Notes under the pieces: model-generated
Told to the model about the DNA's origin: nothing
Seen by the model: only the letters and a program-made list of their open reading frames with translations
Databases searched by the model: none
Position numbers and translations under genes: made by a program
Part shown: in pieces, positions 23,664 to 35,039 of the stretch
Position numbering within the stretch: position 1 is the stretch's first letter
How the letters are laid out: every line of letters begins with the position of its first letter
DNA from: Trema orientale
Taxonomy: Eukaryota; Streptophyta; Magnoliopsida; Rosales; Cannabaceae
Direction: 5' to 3'
Assembly: GCA_002914845.1 (NCBI GenBank)
Contig: JXTC01000023.1
Span: forward strand, 649,622 to 713,621
Length of the DNA stretch: 64,000 nucleotides

Positions 23664-24184
23664 GGATAATTATATTTTTATACCTTCCGTTTGACTTTTT
23701 ATTTAATTTATATCTTATATTTTGCTTAGTATCAAATAGATCTCCAGATTTGAGACTTGTAATAAATTTATATTTTTTTTTTGGGAATACTAATTTTGAT
23801 CATTGTACCAAAATTCCCTTTTAAACCTTAAGAATATATATTTTAATACTTAATTTAAATTTAAACTAATTAAAATTACTAACTAAAAGAACAAATAATA
23901 AAAAAATAGTTTAAAAAATTGAAAAACCTACAAAAATTTAATATTACTTATAGAAAGCTTTATGAATTTTATATAATTTTAAAATTAAATTTCTTCTAAA
24001 ATTTATATTTCAATTTTTAAAGGGATTTTGGTAAAAAAAAATTGTTAAAATTTGTGTTTGACCTAGACATGGTATAAGTTTGTTAGAAATTCTAAATTTG
24101 ATTGTCAATATTGATAATAACTAAAATACAAAGTATAAATTGAACAAATAGTCAAAACATAATGTATAAAAATATAATTATTCC
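23664..24184. mobile_element. MITE with ~80-bp terminal inverted repeats
   Basis: The left end GGATAATTATATTTTTATAC and the reverse-complemented right end GGAATAATTATATTTTTATA continue to match for about 80 bp (through TTTGACT..TT..TTCAATTTATAC). The interior is AT-rich and non-coding. It interrupts the degenerate repeats described just upstream. Confidence 0.68.
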
Positions 24185-24599
24185 AAAAAGTTATTACTTA
24201 TTATTGTCATTTTTATGATGGTATCTTTTATTTAATATTAGTCGTTTTCAGAAAATTGTTGTCATTTGTTCTCAAAACCTGTAATCAGCGAACGTGAATC
24301 CGCTTAAATAACAAGACATTCCATTGATAAAGTAATTGTTATTCCTATGTTATCTAGCTAGGAAACATGATAGATCCTTGTGACCACTATATATAACAAT
24401 TTTTCATTTTTTGTCTCTGAATGAAACATATATGTTGTCACTTTCTCCCCCTAATAAAATTTGGAATTATACGTTCTCCATTTGACAAGAGAAAATCATG
24501 AACATAAAATATTTTTTTCTCCCGATTTAATTATGTAATATACTTTTACATTTTGGTAGGTTGTTCTACACACTATTATAAGCATTCTTACTAGATTTT

Positions 24600-24955
24600 C
24601 ATCTACTATATGCAGTGGCGAAGCCAAAAAATATTTTAGGGGGCAGACGTAGAGACCAAAATTTTAAGCTAGTTAAAATAAAAATTCAATAAAAGTTAAT
24701 TTGCTTACATATTTTTCTAAATTTAGCATCAAACATCTAGATTATAATCCAAAATTAATTTTCCTAACTTTGTAGTTGTAATAAGATATGTAAAAGTAAT
24801 TCTTACTCTATTTGATGTTATAATATCACTGTTTTCTCATTTATAGAATAATGAGTGTAATTTTTATTTAAAATACCTTTTAAATTAGAGATAGAAAACT
24901 CACTTATTTTATAAAATTTACAAACTAGGAGAAGAAAATAAAAATGATATAANTT
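24600..24955. other. Transposon-like scrap and an isolated N
   Basis: GCAGTGGCGAAGCCAAAAAA (24614-24633) with AGGGGGCAGA soon after resembles a phrase frequent in plant interspersed repeats, but no element can be delimited. An N stands at 24953 just before the copia fragment. Confidence 0.25.
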
Positions 24956-24959
24956 CAAT

Positions 24960-25780
24960 CTAAAGATGGGAGAATATGCTTCAGTGACGACACACATCAA
25001 TGAGTTCAATACAATCGTTTCTTATTTGACATCTGTCAAAATTAATTTTGATGATAAAGTCTATGCTCTGATTCTTCTAGAGCCTCTACTAAATAGTTGA
25101 GAGCCTATAAAGGTAATACTTAACAATTCTGTTGGCAGAAGAACACTAAAACTCAACAATATCAGGGATCAAATTTTGGCAAAAGAAGTTTGTGGAATTG
25201 ATTCTAATGAAAGAATATCATCGAGTTCTGCTCTAAATCTCAGGAGCAGTGGTAGGAGCGGAGACAAGAATTATAATCGGGGTCATGTAAGATCCAAGTC
25301 AAAGAATAGCATAGACAAGTCTAGATCCAGAAGAAGACTGAAGTGCTAGAATGATGGTAAAATTGGTCACATAAAAAAGAACTGCAGAGCACCAACAAAA
25401 GATATAAAGGATGCCAATATTGTGACTAATGAGGTACAAGCTGTTTTATTATTATCCATAGAGAGTCCCACTGACTCTTGAGTCTTAAACTTTAGAGCCT
25501 CATTTTATACCATCACATGCTGTGATATAATGGAGAATTATATAACTGGTAATTACGGACAGGTATATTTGGCTGATAAAGAACCATTAAACATTATTGG
25601 TATGGATATTATTTGTTTGAAAATATCAAACAGATCTGTGTGGAAGATTAGAAAGTGAGGCATGTATCAAGTCAAAGAAGCTATAGTTATTGCTCGAGGA
25701 AACAAAATTATAATTCTTTACACAACTTCCAATTGCAAAAATACATCGACAATTATTGGTGCTGGCATCAAGGTTTAAAA
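24960..25780 (+). pseudogene. Ty1-copia gag-protease fragment
   Basis: The plus-strand translation gives a copia Gag sequence: HINEFNTIVSYLTSVKINFDD, then LLEPLLNS followed by a stop, RTLKLNNIRDQILAKEV, a basic Ser/Arg-rich stretch, and a zinc-knuckle remnant ending GKIGHIKKNC whose first half is destroyed by a stop and a Cys-to-Asp change. It continues to a protease-region piece with CCDIMENYITGNYGQVYLAD and KEPLNIIGMD. Integrase, reverse transcriptase and LTRs are missing. A SINE sits immediately at its 3' edge. Confidence 0.82.
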
Positions 25781-25790
25781 ATAGAGGTTT

Positions 25791-25980
25791 GGCTCAAGTG
25801 GTAAGAGTACTCATTACCTAAGATTTCGGTCATAGGTTCGAGTCACACCGGGGTAGCCGTGAAAGCTTATTATCCCTATTGGGTATAGTGTGGATTGGGT
25901 AGTAGTAGGTATTTTCATTTAATTTATAATAAGTGGAGGTCATTGGTTAAGCCCTGCTTTTTTTAAAAAAAAAAAAGAAT
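25791..25980 (+). mobile_element. tRNA-derived SINE, copy 1
   Basis: Internal RNA polymerase III boxes are visible: A box GGCTCAAGTGG at the very start and B box GGTTCGAGTC at about 25836. The 3' part TTTAATTTATAATAAGTGGA and GGTCATTGGTTAAG is shared with the SINE at 55058, and it ends in a poly(A) run. It is flanked by a direct repeat TAGAGGTTT (25782-25790 and 25981-25989), the target duplication. Confidence 0.85.
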
Positions 25981-26257
25981 TAGAGGTTTTAAAAATCATT
26001 CACCTTATCCATGTAACCAAAAAAAAAAAAAAAGAAAAAACACACATTTAAATTGTTAGTATTGTCTTTCCAAACGTATCCTTCTACAAATGTTCTTTTC
26101 GAACTTAGTTTTGAATATCAGCAATGTTCTTTTCTAATTTAGTTTCGAATACCAGCTCAGTGACGATGTTTCATAATTAGAATTCATATCCCAAGAGTTT
26201 ATATGAAATTGTGCAAGATCAGTTTCTATACGGCTTATATTGGTTTATCATTGAATA

Positions 26258-26430
26258 ATGCTATGGGACACCATATGATGTCAAACACCACATGAGATGA
26301 TAATTTGTTACTAGATGATTATAACTACATATCAGATTGGGCTCATATGGAACTCAGTTTATTAATTATAATCATCTAATAATAAACTATCATTTCATGT
26401 GATGTTGGACATCACTTGTGCCCATGACAT
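26258..26430. mobile_element. MITE with ~65-bp terminal inverted repeats
   Basis: Left arm ATGCTATGGGACACCATATG onward (through GATGTCAAACACCACATGAG) pairs with the right arm, whose reverse complement reads ATGTCATGGGCACAAGTGAT then GTCCAACATCACATGAAATG. Pairing continues through ACTAGATGATTATAA / ATTAGATGATTATAA, leaving only a short loop. About 173 bp, non-coding. Confidence 0.75.
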
Positions 26431-26434
26431 TGCT

Positions 26435-28140
26435 TTTTATCATTAGTTTTTCTACAAAAGAATGGAGAATCTAATTTATTTTCAAAAGTATTTCTCAATG
26501 TTTTTCCTAAAATCAATTAAAAAAAAAATTAAGAGGCTATTCAAACACCAAAAGTTAATAGAATAAAAAGAAAATAAGGAACTTGAAAAAAAAAAAAAAG
26601 TCAATCTCAAATCTCAACCAATAATGATCATACATATTTTTTCCAAATTTGTACCTTTCAGGCCGACTGAACCTATAGGCAGCCTAAATCTTTGCCTAAG
26701 AACACCAATTTAGTAAGGTCCCAAAACTTTCTTGTTTATATATTAATATTATTTTTTTAAGTACTTCTTTTTGGCATAAATGATTTAACTAAACGTAGGT
26801 TTTGAAAAAATCAAATAAAAAATTTAAAAAGTATAAAGAACCCTATATTTTTGACTTTGTAGACTATTTTTAACCATTTATCTAAGAACAACAGCCGTAT
26901 TTTTTTAACTTTGTAGGCTTGCTGCTACAAGCCGTAGCTTTTACCCGTTAAATTTTAACGTTATTAATTTAGTCAAGTTAGTACTTATTATATTTGTTGC
27001 AAATTTTCTTTAAGGTAAAATGTTGTTGGTATTGTATTGCAAATTTATTTGTTGGTTTCCTCACCCACAAATGTAAAAAGCCGCATTTGGAGGATTTGCG
27101 AAAGGCCCAACCATCCTTGAGCCAGCCTGGTACCCTATATTGCATCTATAAGTTGATCAAGTCTATTCCAACTTCTATTTGTGCGTAAAAGATCACAGTA
27201 CATAGCTAGCTTATTTTATCTCATATTAGATTAGATTATGTTTTCTTAACTTCATCTCACAGATAATATCGATGAACTGTTTAGAGAGAACAAAATTTAA
27301 AAACAAAAAATTAATGAATGGTTATGAAGATTATTGGGTGAAAGAGATGTGTGACAGAAAGACTATTATATAAATCAAGTAAAGTGATAGGCACAATGAC
27401 TATTTTAAGAATTACAAACTTATGTCAATTAGTATTCTTAATTTTTAATGGGAATGCATTTACATTACATGCGAACGTCCCTATAAGAACGTAATATTTA
27501 AGATTCTAAGAAGATTTAGACTATATTAGGCATAATTTGGGTTGCGAGACAATAGGAATGGACTAGACCAAAGAGTCCAGTCTTATGNATAGTCTAATCT
27601 AATTCAGTCCAGTCCAGTCTAATCTTAATTATTAATCCAATCTAATCCAATTCAGTTATGCATACCAAACGAGCGAATATAGTTATTATTATTATTTTTT
27701 TTTTTTTTTGAAATAAAGACCATGCTTTAATTAAAGATTAAAATCAAAAAGTACATGTGTGGAAATCAAAACAAGACTAGAATCAATTAAGAAAATGAAA
27801 GAGACAAAAGTTATTACTAAACCAAGTTTATATAAGTTTATTTTTCTTTTTTTTCCCTATTTTAGTGTGGTCAAAATTAAAATATTAAAAATTATTATGT
27901 GTATAGATTGTACATATATATATGTGTGGGTCAATATTTCAGTAGGTATTATTTCTTTTAACCTATTTATATATAATTTTTTTAGCCATTAAATTTTATC
28001 TAATGGCTAATATGATATAAATAGCTTAAAAAAATAATAGTAATAAGTATACAATATTTAATGTTATTTCTTTTTTTAGTGTATATAATATTAGGCTAAA
28101 CAATTATAGCTCACATAGAAAAATTAAATACCTACTGTAC
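26435..28140. other. Intergenic DNA without recognisable genes; isolated N
   Basis: AT-rich. Short frames at 26994-27188 and 27759-27992 have no family features. An N at 27588 lies within a run of AGTCTAATC-type short repeats (27580-27650). Nothing else is supported. Confidence 0.4.
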
Positions 28141-28145
28141 CCATG

Positions 28146-28170
28146 TGTGTGTGTATATATATATATATAT
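28146..28170. repeat. TG/TA dinucleotide microsatellite
   Basis: (TG)n followed directly by (TA)n, TGTGTGTGTGTATATATATA and onward. Confidence 0.85.
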
Positions 28171-28189
28171 TTTTCAAAAGAACGATACT

Positions 28190-28670
28190 AGGTATAACAA
28201 GATTGTTACCAAATTTTTAATATTAACACATATGGCATATGAGTTGGTATTATTCAATTGGTAGAGGCTTATAGAAATATGACTAAATTTTGAGCTCAAT
28301 TTCAGTAAATGTCCTTTTGTCAAATGTCATAGCAAAATGTCCGGTATATATATTTATATACCAAGTGTAAAATTTTATATATCAAGTATGAAAAATTATA
28401 TACTCAGTACATTTCAGTACAATAGCTAAAATTGGTAGATATGTTCATCTACCAAGTGTAAAAATATATATACATGGACATTTAGCTATAAAATTTTAAA
28501 AATGGGCATCTTCTTAATCAAATTTAAAATATTGATCATCCACCTAAATTTCGCCAATTTTAATTTGGTATATTAGAACTTAGGATAAATAAAACCAATT
28601 AAATGATACTAATTCACATCTCATATGTGTTGGTATTAAAAATTTGTTATAAATTTTAAGATATTTAGCA
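28190..28670. mobile_element. MITE with ~60-bp inverted repeats
   Basis: Left arm 28205-28262 (ACCAAATTTTTAATATTAAC, then ACATATGGCATATGAGTTGG) pairs with the right arm 28593-28650, whose reverse complement includes ACAAATTTTTAATACCAACA then CATATGAGATGTGAATTAG. Both arms end inward at CAATTGGT / TAATTGGTT. The ~330-bp interior contains repeated ATACCAAGTGTAAAA phrases. No coding capacity. Outer limits are approximate. Confidence 0.65.
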
Positions 28671-28795
28671 TTAATTTTTTTCTTTTTCAAAATCTAGCTA
28701 GTGCGGCTCTGCCCGTCCCTGTTTGTTGTTCTTGTGCTTTTTCTTGCTTTGCCATCTTTGTTAATCAAGGTAAAATTTATTAATTCTTAGGAGGC

Positions 28796-28930
28796 GGCTA
28801 TAGTAGGGGCGCCCTCTATGTAAGGCTCTGTTTATACACCGTTTGATGGGAATCTATGGGGAATCTGTTTATACACAGATTCCCATCAAACGGTGTATAG
28901 ACAGGGCCTTACGTAGGGACGCCTCTACAG
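28796..28930. repeat. Long GC-balanced palindrome (foldback MITE-like)
   Basis: Arms of about 52 bp: left 28801-28855, right 28877-28927. The inner 20 bp (ACACCGTTTGATGGGAATCT) are perfectly complementary and the outer part carries a few mismatches and a small indel (GTAAGGCTCTGTTTAT versus GTAAGGCCCTGTCTAT). The loop is only about 21 bp and repeats GGGAATCTGTTTATACACA-like arm sequence. Confidence 0.75.
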
Positions 28931-29522
28931 TTTTGATGATACGTGTTTTCCCCTTACTTGTCGTACGGGGTATGAAGTTTGAACTGTTGTTTGAGAAGAA
29001 TGGCGGTGCACTTATCCGTCCCAATCTTGTGGTTTGTGTTTTTATGTTTCGCTTGTTATTGTGATGCTTTGATTCTTGAATGAGACTCTGAATTTGGGTT
29101 TGAAGGTCTACTTGTTTTGTTTTGTATGTCATGTCCATGCCAATGTTGATATTTTGTTTAGTTTGAAGCTTTTCTTGTTTGTGAAAATTAGAAATATTTT
29201 TTTTTCACGTGGTTATGGTGTTGGTCATTGAAAGTTAGACCATTGTGTTGAGTATCTAAGGTTTTGACATCGTTTAAGATCACTTGCCAAAATTTTCCAT
29301 TACTCTAATCTATTGAATTTCAAATTAATTGTTGTTATTTAATCCTTGCATCGGAAGGGTTGCGTCCAATTTGGCTCGGTTCCCGAGTTCCGTTTAGTTT
29401 TCTGTGGATATGATCTAATTATCAAGTCATAATTCCCTCTGAAGTCACTTCCAATTGTTTAGGATTTTAACTCTCAACATTTTTATCGGTCTCTAGAAAT
29501 TCTTTCACTCTCCAAAAACTAG

Positions 29523-29905
29523 CCATGTTTGGTTCAATAGAACGAGTCTTGGAATGGAAAGATCATTCCAACAAAAAATTCATTCTACTGTTTGGTTTCA
29601 CATTAAGCTAAGGAATTTTTATTCCATAATAATCTTAATTCTATCAAATAATGGAATTATAATTCCACTACAAAAACTATAGAATTATGATTCCAACTTT
29701 TTGTCAATCTCTTTTAAACTTCAATTTTCATTTTTGCCCAATTAAGATATTTTAAAATTAGGATATTTTGGTCAATATAATACTTATTCTATTACATTTT
29801 ACTAAGTCAACCAAACAATAGAATATGATTCCTATTCCCATTCCAATTCAATTCAATTACGATCCTCATTACCATTCCTATTCATTCCAATAAACCAAAC
29901 ATAAC
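29523..29905. mobile_element. MITE with ATGTTTGGTT ends
   Basis: Left end CATGTTTGGTTCAATAGAAC; the right end reverse-complemented reads TTATGTTTGGTTTATTGGAA. Inner GGAATTATAATTCCA-type palindromes and repeated CATTCC/GGAATG motifs are characteristic of hAT-like MITEs in plants. About 380 bp, non-coding. Confidence 0.68.
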
Positions 29906-30084
29906 CAAAATGACAGAAAGATTCTTGGCCGTGTGGATCAGGCGATGTTTACCTCTCTCAGGTTGAAGACATTCTCAAACTGAGGATGATTTCTGGAAAC
30001 CTGAACTCATGATTAGCAAGTTACGTTAGTAAGTATAGGTAACTGGAAATATTTAAGGCTAAAAAGAGCTGACAGTTGGTTCTT

Positions 30085-30725
30085 CTTCACTTCAATCCTC
30101 TACTGTAGCTCATCTACCCATGCAGGATTTCTTTTCATGTTAGCCGCCCTCTTGATCACCATGCACCTTCGGTGAAACAAGTACATCTCCATCTCCGTTC
30201 TCTTCTACGACATGGTATTGATACTCTTTCTAATTTATCTCAAGCAAACATGAATTTTGCACCGTTAAGAGTGTTGGATTTTGAATATATTAGTGTGTTG
30301 CCACACTCCATAGGCAACGTTGCAGAGTCTGCTCACTCTTGACGTTCGACATGATATAGTTGTTGTCCTATCCAAAACTTTGTCAAGGCTGATGCGCATT
30401 ATTTGTCATTACCTGAAAAATTGTACGTGCATGTTCAGTAAGTACTTGTCGGAAAATCGGAATTAAGTACCTTTTTTCAGAAACTATAATCTAACAAACA
30501 TTCAGATTTCGTATACATATATCTGATCCGACATGATGTAGTTCTTCACTGATCCTAACATACGGCACATGGTAATCTTTATGTTTGAAAGTGATATAAA
30601 CAAGTTAGCTTGGTCCTTGAGTCACTCGGTTCTCAATTAAGTCGCCTTCGATCCTTGAGTATGGAGTGGTACTCAGTAAAATTCCGATACTGGAACTGAT
30701 TCTCACTGTTGATTGCTCTCTAGAT
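30085..30725 (+). pseudogene. NLR LRR-domain relic
   Basis: Plus-strand fragments correspond in order to the LRR part of the two full NLR genes: QVHLHLRSLLRHG (about 30178), PLRVLDFEYI, LPHSIGN, TLSRLM with LSLPEKLYVH (30360-30430), and after an unrelated stretch EVSLVL, then SLGSQL and RLRSLSMEWYS (30601-30690). Frameshifts, stops and an insertion break it. No coiled coil or NB-ARC is present nearby. It marks a third, dead member of the cluster between the two genes; NLR gene 1 and 2 have the equivalent blocks at about residues 590-760. Confidence 0.78.
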
Positions 30726-30979
30726 TTTAATATTGGTTAGTTTACAGTCGATTTTGGTACTTTTTTTTGTTCATAATCATGCAGAATTATCAGCGAAAAA
30801 ATCGAAATATCAAGGATTTTCAATCAAATATCGGGAAAATACATCAGATTCGGCTTTCTCACTATAAAAAACCAATTTTTGACCTTTTTTCTTAAACTAA
30901 ATTCATACAAATATACCATATACATACACATAGAGGAAAAGTACTAAAGAAAAAAAAAATGAAGAGGCAAAGAGGGTGC

Positions 30980-31010
30980 TTATCTATATCTATATCTATA
31001 ATCTATAACA
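30980..31010. repeat. TATATC microsatellite
   Basis: TATCTATATCTATATCTATA and a continuing imperfect unit. Confidence 0.8.
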
Positions 31011-31369
31011 ATTAAAAAAGAGGCAAAGGGAGTTGTTCACCATCGTCAAGTTATTTTATCTTTATCTACACTGTTCATTAGTTCAAGTATTTTGTCGTTT
31101 TGTGAATTGTTTCGTTCTATTTTCTTTTTTTTTTTTCTGGCCTCTTGGATCTATGCAATTCTTTTACATCTTTTTGATGAATGGTAATATTTTCATTCAT
31201 AATTTTTACAGAATAAGTACAAAGGATATATAGTGAAAGACCCTACAAACTCCCTCAATATAACGAAAGACCTTAAAAACTCCCTCAAAACTAGCAAACA
31301 ATCTCCCATAATTCCTACAAGACATTTCCTCAAAAACATCCCTAAAATCAGGAAAAGATAGACTAATTT

Positions 31370-32620
31370 AATACTTCCCCTCAAGTTAGTATATACCAAC
31401 TTACATATGAGTTTTAGAACAAATTTGAAAATCACTCACGTCAGACTCAAGTTCACATGAGTTTTAGAGCAGATTGATTCCTAGAATTTTACATGCTAAG
31501 CTCAAATTCACATGAGCTTCACAGTACCACAATAAATTTCAGAAGCTTCACATGTCAGGCTTATACTGTCATAAGATTCACAGCATAGAATTCAATTTTA
31601 AAAGCTTCACATGTCAAGCTTATAACATCATGAGCTTCACAACATAAGCTTTAATTTGATTCAATACCATGAGAATCATCTGTAGTTATTGTCAATGTTG
31701 AGACACTTTTATCTTTTTTATCTTATATCTTCATTTCAATGACTGCATCAGTGAAATTTACTTTGGAATCCTTTGTTTATGGATCACAATTATGGTCCTA
31801 CCAGTCTGGATATCCAATAAGTTCAAAACAATAATTTTTAGTATGAACAATTTTGTGGCAATGTGTGCATTTGTGGTTGGACTCATTAGATTTTGATTGT
31901 TGATTTTGAGAAAGCTATTCCTGATTGAATCTACTTTGAGTCATCAATACTGAAGTTTCCAAATATTTTTCATTCTTATTCAATTAGGTGCACTTTACTT
32001 CTTCACGGAAAACTCTTCCAAATTTGGAATTGGTTCTTTGCGTAAAATCTCTCCACAAATTTGGTCAAAAACTACGTCTAAGCTGACAAAGAATATGTGA
32101 ACCTTTTATTGTTCAATGGTCTTGCGATATGCTTTCATATCATCCGGATCCTTCATAACTACCCTATCACGACGGTCTAATTCTTGGAAAATTTCAACTA
32201 GCTTTCCGTAATATACAAAGAGTATATTCCCTTTTTGTTCTACTGAGAAAGCCTTCTGATTCAGAGTAAAAACTTGTAATTCATTACTTCAATCGTAGAA
32301 TGCTTTGGACAAGGCTTCTCAAATGTCATAGGTTTACTGGTAAGCATAAATAACGCCTCATAATTTCCAGTAACATGGACATTAGTAGCCACCGTTTGAC
32401 CTTTTGATTTTTAGCATACCATTTTTCATATCCTTCATCTGATTGTGCAGGTAGCTTAGCCTTACCACGAATGTACGAGACCTTGTCTCGTTCAGCATTT
32501 CCATCAACTGAGATGGAAATGGAAAGAGTGAGTTACGGCCTCGGTAAGAGTGATTCCTGTATTGAATACTCTTTCATACTGAACTACAACAAGACTAGAT
32601 TTGATCCCTGATGATTTAAT
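31370..32620 (-). pseudogene. Ty1-copia remnant (gag region and 3' junction), minus strand
   Basis: Read on the minus strand, 32620-31990 encodes a copia Gag piece: KLPAQSDEGYEKWYAKNQKV, then SMLLEIMRR, further on SEGFLSRTK, and a decayed YESISQDH / HILCQL region. At about 31375-31390 the plus strand reads TACTTCCCCTCAAGTTAG, whose complement resembles the polypurine tract and 3' LTR junction of copia elements. The pol region is absent, so the element is internally deleted. No LTR pair was found. Confidence 0.65.
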
Positions 32621-32766
32621 ATTTTTTTTACTCATTTTTTATATATATTCACCTTTATTTTCTTTCTTTTTTTTTGTTGTTTTGTTTTTTGTTTGTTTTT
32701 ATTAAATATATCTAGTTTATAAATAAAAACTAATGATACAAATGGAAAGAGTGAGTTGCGGCCTCG
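32519..32766. repeat. Short direct repeat around the copia remnant edge
   Basis: TGGAAAGAGTGAGTTACGGC at about 32519 recurs as TGGAAAGAGTGAGTTGCGGC at about 32741, each followed by CTCGG. One copy is in the copia Gag remnant and one beyond it, separated by T-rich DNA. Confidence 0.55.
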
Positions 32767-33078
32767 GCATATTAGCTAACGATGTTTTTTTTTTTCGTTT
32801 CCTATTTTATTTTATTATATATATATATACGCCCCTTTTTTTTAGTTTTCCTTATATATAAGTCATATTTCAATGGAATTTTTTTATTTTTGTTCCATGA
32901 ATAGATATTTTAACCAAGTCAAAAATGACTTGCAGTAGCAAGTAATTTTTACTTACAACTATTCCCATTCCAATTTTTTAGTGATTTAATTGATCTCATA
33001 AAATATTGCCATAATTTCATTATAGTAAATCTTGATATTTAATAATTTCTTTATAATTGCACTGATCACTTCTCCAGG

Positions 33079-33440
33079 CGACCCTGAGGCTAAGTTTATT
33101 TTTTTTATGAAGATGAGGATCCAAAGCACCCATGAATCCAAGAATCTTATGAAGACCAAAAGTAATTTTTTATTAACAATTATTAAATAATTAATAAAAA
33201 AATTGACACGTGTAGAAAAAAAATCAATGAGTATCAACTCATTTGATAGTTAAAATAAAATATACAAAAATAATATTTTAATCATTACAGGTTAGAGTTT
33301 ATATTTTAATAAAATATGCGACCCTGAGGCTAAGTTGATTTTTTTTTATTAAAAAGTAATTTTTTATGAAACACATGAAATGAAAAAAATTGTCCAACTC
33401 ATTGGTCATTACAGGTTGCTAATATTTTTAATCATGAATA
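33079..33440. repeat. Diverged tandem duplication (GCGACCCTGAGGCTAAG)
   Basis: The phrase GCGACCCTGAGGCTAAGTT occurs at 33079 and 33319, each followed by T-runs, AAAAGTAATTTTTTA, a TCAACTCATTTG / CCAACTCATTGG phrase and TTACAGGTT. This indicates a ~240-bp tandem duplication with indels. Confidence 0.55.
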
Positions 33441-33444
33441 ATTT

Positions 33445-35035
33445 TATATATATATATAGAGGAAGTTTCAATGGTTACGCCTCCATGAATAACCATCATT
33501 AAAATACATGTAAACATAAATTTATTAAATAAATTAGGGCAAGTATTAATTAAATTGAGCAATTAGTACATAGGTTTAAGAACCGGTTAGAGTTTATAAT
33601 TAATGTTAAAGATTCGTTTTCTTTTTCTTTTTGGTGAGGTTGTAATTAATGCTCGGAATGATTCAGTAATGATTTGAATTTTATTTCCTTTTTGTTTATT
33701 TTTTATTCCATATTTTGATCTTTTCTTGCATTTAATTAGGTAGTTTTTGAAAAATTTGTGAGTCATTAATATTGATATCATATTTGACCGTGTTGATTTG
33801 TTTTATTTTCTTATTCCATATTTCATTCAATATTAGGATGCGTTTTTTGCATTTAAATTAATTAGGTAGTTTTTGAAAATCTTCCACTCCATTCAGATAT
33901 CTCCCTACACTTCTATTAAAAGCAATATAAAAAAAAAAAAAAAAAACTGCGACTAATAAGCATAAAAAAATTAAACTGTTGACTAATAAGCATCTAAAGG
34001 AAGTTCAATGCTAATGCTAATACTAACATCTGGAGAACTAGCTGTCATCTTAAGCTCAAAATACAATTTCGGAACCAAAAAAGAGTTCAAAGGAGATCGA
34101 AGGATATCTTTAGTGGTGTTTAATGAGTTTAAAGGAGCCTGAATGCCTTCTTCAATGGTTTTCAACGAGTTCATATAAAATAGAATAATAAAAAATTATT
34201 GATTTAATTTTCTATTTCTTTTATTTCATTGGTGAAACTGCATTAATACATCTACTTGGATGGAAAACTTACAAGATTTTATTAGGAAATACCAAGTTTC
34301 GTAAATGAAATTATTCCCTCTTTAATATGGTCAAGATTATCATTTCAATATTTTCTTTTATTTTTTATTAATCAAATGTTATTAAATATCAATTGGTGAT
34401 TAATAATGGATTATACGGCTGATTTTGGTAATAGAAGCAATTTTTAATACTTTCTAATTAATAACAGAAATAATTTTTAATACTTTCTAATTAATAATTC
34501 AGAATGAGAATAGAAATCTAGAATGGTAAAGAATCAAAGAATGAATCTCATATTAAGATTCTATTTAAATAAATGAAAAATATATTAAAAATGTCATGTC
34601 AGTAGGTCACCAATAAGTTGTCCTTCCAAAAAAGTTTTATAATATCAAAACTAATTAATTATAATAAATATTATTGCCCAACTACCATTTTAATTAAAAC
34701 TGTTAGATTTTCATCCAACGGCTAAAAGAGCAGTAACCATCGATGGGTGAATATAGTGATAACCATTCAAACCTCGAATGTGAATTTTGATATATATATT
34801 TTAATAGTTGTTAGGTTAGTATGCAGACTTGGCGAGGGAAAGAAGGAGGAACACTAGATTTATTTCAAAAAACAAAAAGAAAAAAAAAAAGAATGAAAGA
34901 CTATAAGACTTAAACCTATTAGTAGAGGTAAAACATGGAGACCATATTCTAGATGCCTCTCTAGCTTTATTATAAGCCCCACTAAACTTTAATGACTAAC
35001 ATTCTACTAAGTGGGGCTCATCTGACACAGCTATC
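33445..35035. other. Intergenic AT-rich DNA without recognisable genes
   Basis: Short frames only. A TA-repeat (33448-33462) and phrases ATGGTTACGCCTCCATG (33471) and CAGTAACCATCGATGG (34732) hint at fragments of small repeats. Nothing further is supported. Confidence 0.4.
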
Positions 35036-35039
35036 CCAT

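Noticed and set aside
28869..29138. 89-codon minus-strand frame with ISAPPFFSNNSSNFIPR
   Set aside because: It overlaps the palindrome, lacks a recognisable domain and has no splice partner; a captured gene scrap cannot be excluded, but there is no support.
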